From NCBI GenBank assembly GCA_010092695.1, contig JAADJJ010000001.1, forward strand, positions 2,108,001 to 2,172,000: a DNA stretch of 64,000 nt. The letters are read 5' to 3'. Shown here in pieces: positions 59,030 to 64,000 of this stretch. The notes beneath the pieces were generated by a model. That model was not told where the DNA came from. It saw nothing but the letters and a program-made list of their open reading frames with translations, and did not search any database. Position 1 is the stretch's first letter; every line of letters starts with the position of its first letter. The stretch is from Enterobacteriaceae bacterium 4M9. Its GTDB lineage: Bacteria; Pseudomonadota; Gammaproteobacteria; Enterobacterales; Enterobacteriaceae. The position numbers were made by a program, and so were the translations under genes.

Positions 59030-59038
59030 GGCATAACC

Positions 59039-60316
59039 CTATGCTTCGCTTGCCTGCTTCTGGAACAGTTCGCGGAACACCGGGTAAATATCTTCCTGAT
59101 CGCGAATGTGCTGCATGGCAAAGTTATCGAATTGCGCCTGCAGGTGTTCGTATTCACGCCACAGTGTCTGGTGGGCGCGGCGGGTGATTTCAATGTAGCT
59201 GTAGTAACGCACCACCGGCAGCAGCTTTTTCGCCAGAATTTCGTGGCACAGCGGTGAGTCATCGGCCCAGTTATCGCCATCGGAGGCCTGAGCGGCATAG
59301 ATATTCCACTGTGCCGGGTCATAGCGCTCTTTTACAACTTCATCCATCAACTTCAGGGCGCTGGAGACAATGGTGCCGCCGGTTTCCTGCGAGTAGAAGA
59401 ACTCGTGTTCATCAACCTCTTTCGCCTGTGTGTGGTGGCGGATATACACCACTTCCACGTTTTTGTAGGTGCGGCTCAAAAACAAGTACAGCAGGATATA
59501 AAAACGTTTAGCCATATCCTTTGTGGCCTGGTCCATTGAGCCGGAAACGTCCATCAGGCAGAACATCACCGCCTGGCTCGATGGTTCCGGGCGTTTTTCA
59601 TAATTTTTGTAGCGGAGATCGAAAGTGTCGATAAACGGCACTCTGGCGATGCGCTCACGCAGTTCAATTATCTCTTTACGCAGCCGCTCTTCTTCAATGA
59701 GTTGCGCCGGTTCGCTGTGGGCGACTTGCTCAAGCGCATCTTCCAGTTCACGTAGCTCGCGGCGGCGTGCGGCGGTCATAGCGGTGCGTCGCGCCAGCGA
59801 GTTTTGCAGTGAACGCACTACGCTAATGTTGGCCGGAACACCGTTGGCGGTGAAGCCTGCGCGATGGGTTTTGTACTCGGTAAGCTGGCGCTGCTGGTTT
59901 TTCTTCAGGTTGGGCAGCGCCAAATCTTCAAACAGCAGATCGAGATATTCGTCTTTGGAAATCTGAAAGACAAATTCGTCCTGACCGTCGCCGTCAGGGC
60001 TGGCCTGGCCCTGGCCGCTGCCGGACCCACCGCCGCCGCCCTGCGGGCGCTCAATGCGGTCGTTTTGTACGAAGTGATCGTTACCCGGGTGCACGCGATG
60101 ACGCAGGCCGCCGCGGCCCTGGTGAAAAATCGGTTCACTGATGTCGTCATGCGGGATTGAGACCGATTCGCCGCTGTCTACGTCAGTCACAGAACGTTTG
60201 TTAATGGCCCCGGAGATAGACTGTTTAATCTGCGTCTTGTAACGGCGTAAAAAGCGCTGGCGGTTAACCGTGCTTTTATTTTTGCCGTTCAGACGTCGGT
60301 CAATGAAATAGGACAT
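59039..60316 (-). CDS. yeaH: YeaH, VWA/DUF444 protein partner of YeaG
   Basis: 425 residues from ATG 60316 with GGGGGG upstream. A basic N terminus, a glycine-rich linker PQGGGGGSGSGQGQ (about 91-104) and a C-terminal von Willebrand A-like domain with the metal site DVSGSMDQ (about 261-268). It is produced with the YeaG kinase in nitrogen starvation and stress. Same order and spacing as in E. coli (106 bases after yeaG). Confidence 0.94.
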   Translation of the reverse strand: MSYFIDRRLNGKNKSTVNRQRFLRRYKTQIKQSISGAINKRSVTDVDSGESVSIPHDDISEPIFHQGRGGLRHRVHPGNDHFVQNDRIERPQGGGGGSGSGQGQASPDGDGQDEFVFQISKDEYLDLLFEDLALPNLKKNQQRQLTEYKTHRAGFTANGVPANISVVRSLQNSLARRTAMTAARRRELRELEDALEQVAHSEPAQLIEEERLRKEIIELRERIARVPFIDTFDLRYKNYEKRPEPSSQAVMFCLMDVSGSMDQATKDMAKRFYILLYLFLSRTYKNVEVVYIRHHTQAKEVDEHEFFYSQETGGTIVSSALKLMDEVVKERYDPAQWNIYAAQASDGDNWADDSPLCHEILAKKLLPVVRYYSYIEITRRAHQTLWREYEHLQAQFDNFAMQHIRDQEDIYPVFRELFQKQASEA

Positions 60317-60422
60317 AATTCCCCCCAACAGCTTGTGCCCGGTGCACAGCAGCCGCACGGATACCTGCGGCTGATGTTAACGCCGGGCAGCGGTTGCCCG
60401 CCGCCCGGCTGCTGCGTTTGTC

Positions 60423-62357
60423 TTATGACGATTTACGCACGCGCAGATACCATTCACACAGCAGACGCACCTGCTTGCGGGTATAGCCTTTCTCCATCAT
60501 ACGGTCGACAAAATCGTCGTGCTTTTTCTGCTCGTCGGTGGAGGTTTTGGCATTGAACGAAATTACCGGCAACAGTTCCTCGGTATTCGAGAACATTTTC
60601 TTCTCAATCACCGTGCGCAGTTTCTCGTAGCTGGTCCAGTTCGGATTACGGCCATTGTTTTGAGCGCGGGCGCGCAGCACGAAGTTAACGATTTCGTTTC
60701 GGAAATCCTTCGGATTGCTGATGCCGGCCGGTTTTTCAATTTTCTCCAGTTCAGCGTTCAGCGATTCGCGGTCAAACAACTGCCCGGTGTCCGGGTCACG
60801 GTATTCCTGATCCTGAATCCAGAAATCGGCATAGGTCACATAGCGGTCAAAGATGTTCTGACCGTACTCTGAGTACGATTCCAGATAGGCCGTCTGAATC
60901 TCTTTACCGATAAACTCGGCATATTTCGGAATAAGGTAGCCTTTCAGGTGCTCAAGGTAGCGTTCTGCCTGTTCCTGCGGGAACTGTTCGCGTTCAATCT
61001 GCTGCTCCAGTACGAAGAACAGATGCACCGGGTTAGCCGCCACCTCCACATGGTCAAAGTTGAACACGCGGGAGAGAATTTTGAACGCAAAGCGTGTAGA
61101 GAGCCCGTTCATGCCTTCGTCCACGCCCGCGTAGTCGCGGTATTCCTGGTACGATTTGGCCTTTGGATCGGTGTCTTTTAAGGTCTCGCCGTCATACACC
61201 CGCATTTTGGAGTACATGCTGGAGTTTTCCGGCTCTTTAAGACGCGAGAGAATCGAAAAGCGCGCCAGCGTTTCCAGGGTGCCAGGCGCACAGGGCGCGT
61301 GCGTCAGCTCACTGTGGTTAAGCAGTTTCTCGTAGATTTTGATCTCTTCGGAAATCCGCAGGCAGTAAGGCACCTTGACGATATAAACACGGTCCAGGAA
61401 CGCCTCGTTGTTTTTGTTGTTACGGAACTGTACCCATTCCGATTCGTTGGAGTGGGCAAGGATGATGCCGTTAAACGGCAGGGCAGAAATGCCCTCGGTG
61501 CCGTTGTAGTTGCCTTCCTGGGTTGCCGTCAGCAGCGGATGCAGCACCTTGATTGGCGCTTTAAACATCTCGACGAACTCCATAATCCCCTGGTTGGCGC
61601 GGCACAGCGCACCGGAGTAGCCGTAGGCGTCCGGGTCGTTCTGGGCGTGGTTTTCCAGCTTACGGATATCCACTTTACCGACCAGCGCCGAGATATCCTG
61701 GTTGTTCTCATCACCCGGTTCGGTTTTGGCAATCGCTATCTGCTCCAGAATGGACGGCCAGACTTTAACCACGCGGAATTTAGTAATGTCACCGCCAAAC
61801 TCATGCAGGCGCTTAGCCGCCCACGGCGACATAATGGTGCCAAGGTAGCGAGTCGGGATGTTGTATTCCTTCTCCAGAATCTGCGCGTCTTCCTGCGGGT
61901 TAAACAGACACAGCGGGTGGTCGTTAACCGGGCTGCGCTCACCGTTGGCGCTCAGTACGTAAATGGGTACTCGTTGCATCAGTGCTTTAAGGCGCTCGGC
62001 CAGCGAGGATTTACCGCCGCCCACTGGTCCCAGTAGATACAGAATCTGTTTTTTCTCCTCCAGCCCCTGAGCCGCGTGCTTGAGATAGGACACAATCTGC
62101 TCAATGGCCTCTTCCATTCCATAAAACTCTTCAAAGGCCGGATAACGTGCAACAACCCGGTTTGAAAAGAGACGGGACAGCCGCGGGTCCAGAGCCGTAT
62201 CGATCATGACAGGCTCACCGATAGCCGTCAGTAGCCGCTCTGCCGCGTTGGCATAGGCACTGCGATCTTGCCGGCAGACGGTAAGAAATTCCTGCAGTGT
62301 GAACTCTTCGTCCTTGGCAGCTTCATAGCGCTGGCGATAGTGATCGAATATATTCAT
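60423..62357 (-). CDS. yeaG: YeaG, PrkA-type stress protein kinase
   Basis: 644 residues from ATG 62357 (MNIFDHYRQRYEAAKDEEFT), equal to E. coli YeaG. N-terminal AAA-like ATPase with Walker A GPVGGGKSSLAERL (about 110-123) and a C-terminal region resembling Ser/Thr kinases (PrkA family). It is needed for adaptation to sustained nitrogen starvation. First gene of the yeaGH unit, divergent from mipA. Confidence 0.95.
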   Translation of the reverse strand: MNIFDHYRQRYEAAKDEEFTLQEFLTVCRQDRSAYANAAERLLTAIGEPVMIDTALDPRLSRLFSNRVVARYPAFEEFYGMEEAIEQIVSYLKHAAQGLEEKKQILYLLGPVGGGKSSLAERLKALMQRVPIYVLSANGERSPVNDHPLCLFNPQEDAQILEKEYNIPTRYLGTIMSPWAAKRLHEFGGDITKFRVVKVWPSILEQIAIAKTEPGDENNQDISALVGKVDIRKLENHAQNDPDAYGYSGALCRANQGIMEFVEMFKAPIKVLHPLLTATQEGNYNGTEGISALPFNGIILAHSNESEWVQFRNNKNNEAFLDRVYIVKVPYCLRISEEIKIYEKLLNHSELTHAPCAPGTLETLARFSILSRLKEPENSSMYSKMRVYDGETLKDTDPKAKSYQEYRDYAGVDEGMNGLSTRFAFKILSRVFNFDHVEVAANPVHLFFVLEQQIEREQFPQEQAERYLEHLKGYLIPKYAEFIGKEIQTAYLESYSEYGQNIFDRYVTYADFWIQDQEYRDPDTGQLFDRESLNAELEKIEKPAGISNPKDFRNEIVNFVLRARAQNNGRNPNWTSYEKLRTVIEKKMFSNTEELLPVISFNAKTSTDEQKKHDDFVDRMMEKGYTRKQVRLLCEWYLRVRKSS

Positions 62358-62759
62358 GGCATGCCGTCCTTCATTTTTTAGCACAGGTGATAAGAGCCGT
62401 TCATATGAATAGTGGAGGCTCCCGGAAGACGTCTTCTGAGAGGACAGCCCACGTGCAGACTGGCCGCCTTCAGCATTTAGCACCTTCTAGACTTAAGCGT
62501 AGATGTATTTATAAAACTTGCATCTGGCCCTGAATAAATTTCAATGACATATCAATAACTCATATAGCGATATGTTCTGTAGCCGCCTGCGGGGGAAACA
62601 GAATTCACCGTGTTGTCACATAATCATTGTCATTGTGTAAATATAAGCAGCGATGCTGTAAGGTTTTCGTGGGTTTAAAAAGAAGTAAATGTGCCAGGAT
62701 GAGAGAGCCGAGTGCTACACTGCGCTCGCTGATTATTAGATTAAAGGATTGAGCATATT
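62358..62759. other. yeaG-mipA divergent control region
   Basis: 402 bases without a gene. It must contain the yeaGH and mipA promoters. Apart from the sigma-54-like element given separately, no operator or riboswitch is evident. Confidence 0.5.
62454..62469 (-). promoter_or_regulatory. Possible sigma-54 promoter of yeaGH
   Basis: Minus strand AGGCGGCCAGTCTGCA keeps the invariant GG and GC with 10 bases between them (consensus TGGCAC-N5-TTGC) about 100 bases before yeaG. E. coli yeaGH is reported to be RpoN/NtrC dependent. The -24 half is poor, so the call is weak. Confidence 0.25.
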
Positions 62760-63506
62760 GTGACCAAATTCAAAATTTTCGCACTGGCTGCTCTGACTGC
62801 AGGCGCCATGAATTCGGCTTATGCAGAGGGCCAATGGTCGCTGGGAGCAGCGGCATTAGTCCAGAGTTTCCCTTATAAAGGCGTTGATACCAAAGTGTAT
62901 CCCGCACCTATTATTGGTTATGAAGGTGAGCGTTTTTATTTCCGCGGTTTTAACGCGGGCTATTACTTGTGGAATGACAAGACTGACAAACTGTCGGTGA
63001 CGGCATGGTACAACCCGCTGCATTTTCGCCCGAAAGACAGCGACGATCGCGCGCTGCGCCAGCTTGACCGCCGTAAATCGACCATGATGGCGGGGCTGTC
63101 TTACGCCCACTATACCCAGTACGGCTTCTTGCGTACCGTGCTGGGTGGTGATGTGCTGGGTGAGAGCAACGGTATCACCTGGGACCTGGCCTGGCTTTAT
63201 CGCTACACCAACGGTGGGCTGACTATCGTGCCGGGTATCGGTGCGACCTGGAACAGCGAAAACCAGAACGACTACTATTATGGCGTGAGCCGCAGCGAGT
63301 CTGCGCGTACCGGCGTTAACCGTTACAACGCCGACAGCGACTGGAATCCTTACCTTGAGCTGACGGTAAACTACGCGCTCAACGACAGCTGGAGCGTCTA
63401 CGGTATGGGCCGCTACATTCACCTGGGCAGCGAAATCAAAGACAGCCCGATGGTGGACGCGTCGTGGAGCGGTATTGTGCTGACCGGCGTGACCTACAGT
63501 TTCTGA
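62760..63506 (+). CDS. mipA: MipA, MltA-interacting outer-membrane scaffold protein
   Basis: 248 residues from GTG 62760. Signal peptide cleaved near SAYA-EGQ; outer-membrane beta-barrel strands (YRYTNGGLTIVPGIGATW, WSVYGMGRYIHLG) and the C-terminal TGVTYSF. In E. coli MipA holds the lytic transglycosylase MltA together with PBP1b. It is divergent from yeaG and followed by yeaE. Confidence 0.95.
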   Translation: MTKFKIFALAALTAGAMNSAYAEGQWSLGAAALVQSFPYKGVDTKVYPAPIIGYEGERFYFRGFNAGYYLWNDKTDKLSVTAWYNPLHFRPKDSDDRALRQLDRRKSTMMAGLSYAHYTQYGFLRTVLGGDVLGESNGITWDLAWLYRYTNGGLTIVPGIGATWNSENQNDYYYGVSRSESARTGVNRYNADSDWNPYLELTVNYALNDSWSVYGMGRYIHLGSEIKDSPMVDASWSGIVLTGVTYSF

Positions 63507-63523
63507 TAACTGCACGGCACAAC

Positions 63524-63554
63524 AAACGGGGCGTTTATCGCCCCGTTTGCTTTA
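63524..63554 (+). terminator. mipA terminator
   Basis: AAACGGGGCG-TTTAT-CGCCCCGTTTGCTTT, a perfect 10-bp stem 18 bases after the mipA stop, with a modest T tail. Confidence 0.85.
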
Positions 63555-63572
63555 TGGTCTCAGGAGAAAACG

Positions 63573-64000
63573 ATGGCAGACAGAACGGTGGTTTTTCCAG
63601 GCAACGCCACGGTACCGGCAATCGGCCAGGGTAGCTGGTATATGGGGGAGAGCGCATAACAACGCGCTGCAGAAGTGCGGGCATTACAGGCGGGCATCGC
63701 GTGTGGGTTGACGTTGATTGATACCGCTGAGATGTACGCCGACGGCGCTGCGGAGAGCGTGGTAGGAGAGGCCATTCGCGGGCGACGCGAGCAGGTATAT
63801 CTGGTCTCCAAAGTCTATCCCTGGAACGCGGGTGGCAGTCGCGGCATTGCCGCTTGTGAGGCCAGCCTGCGCCGGTTGGGTACCGATTATCTGGATTTAT
63901 ACCTGTTGCACTGGCCTGGTGATATCCCGCTGGCAGATACGGTAGATCTTATGAATACGCTGATAGCGCAGGGCAAAATTCGCCGCTGGGGCGTGTCGAA
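63573..64000 (+). pseudogene. yeaE: YeaE, aldo/keto reductase, interrupted by an in-frame stop (partial at window edge)
   Basis: ATG 63573 follows AGGAG and opens a frame that reads like E. coli YeaE: PAIGQGSWYMGESA, then TAA at 63657-63659, then in the same frame QRAAEVRALQAGIACGLTLID, DTAEMYADGAAESVVGEA, VSKVYPWNAGG and DYLDLYLLHW to the window end. At the stop, YeaE has Ser, so a single base change (TCA to TAA) explains it. The rest, including the catalytic Asp/Tyr (DTAEMY) and Lys (VSKVY), is intact. It is a recent nonsense mutation or a sequencing error. Confidence 0.85.

Noticed and set aside
1..64000. CRISPR array, tRNA or rRNA genes
   Set aside because: I saw no regularly spaced direct repeats and no tRNA- or rRNA-like sequence anywhere in the window.

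Overview
The window is chromosomal DNA of an enterobacterium (order Enterobacterales, family Enterobacteriaceae). Nearly every core protein aligns by eye, end to end, with a known Escherichia/Salmonella/Enterobacter-type protein. Gene order follows long blocks of the E. coli map, and the histidine leader peptide, tandem Shine-Dalgarno/ATGA overlaps and moderately high GC all fit. I cannot fix the genus. The order of the blocks (his/yeeZ/plaP joined to hinT, and icd joined to the yeaO-yeaE segment) differs from E. coli K-12.

Layout. (1) 1-5420: the histidine operon on the minus strand (hisGDCBHA, hisA cut by the window edge) with its promoter, a 16-residue leader peptide with six consecutive His codons, and the attenuator hairpin. 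(2) 5542-8163: yeeZ and the putrescine importer plaP. (3) 8504-16061: hinT-ycfL-lpoB-thiK-nagZ-ycfP, ndh, ycfJ, comR/bhsA. (4) 16154-27154: ldtC, mfd, ycfT, lolCDE, nagK, cobB. (5) 27216-32665: the spermidine/putrescine transporter potABCD with divergent pepT. (6) 32991-44017: a small secreted Cys peptide, roxA, phoPQ, an uncharacterised barrel protein, a PmrD-like gene with a Cys-rich tail, then purB-hflD-mnmA-nudJ-lprI-like-rluE read towards phoPQ. (7) 44135-45385: icd. (8) about 45306-49600: an AT-rich accessory island placed at the 3' end of icd. (9) 49935-63506: an OprD-type porin, an acyltransferase, yoaF, several small enzymes, yeaO, nimT/nimR, yeaL, yeaK, the stress kinase pair yeaG-yeaH, and mipA. 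The window ends in a yeaE copy broken by a stop codon.

The accessory island is the most unusual part. The last 80 bases of icd occur twice (45306-45385 and 46785-46864, 68/80 identical by my count), as expected when an element integrates in the icd 3' end in the way e14 does. Between the copies are a two-gene unit (65-aa protein with a TTG start, then a 154-aa four-helix membrane protein) and a decayed IS3-family element. Just past the second copy is a C-terminal remnant of a tyrosine integrase. Beyond it, on the minus strand, are two tiny genes: a 55-aa peptide with a textbook double-glycine-type leader and a Gly/Tyr/His-rich core, followed by a 39-aa secreted two-cysteine peptide. Together they look like an undescribed bacteriocin/microcin-like locus that lacks a visible dedicated exporter.

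Working connections. PhoPQ and the PmrD-like connector are about 2 kb apart, which suggests a local Mg2+/polymyxin-response cluster. LolCDE exports lipoproteins such as LpoB, YcfL and YoaF. NagZ and NagK belong to peptidoglycan recycling. YeaG, YeaH and YeaK belong to stress survival. Functions are inferred from recognised protein families read directly from the translation; no database search was run.
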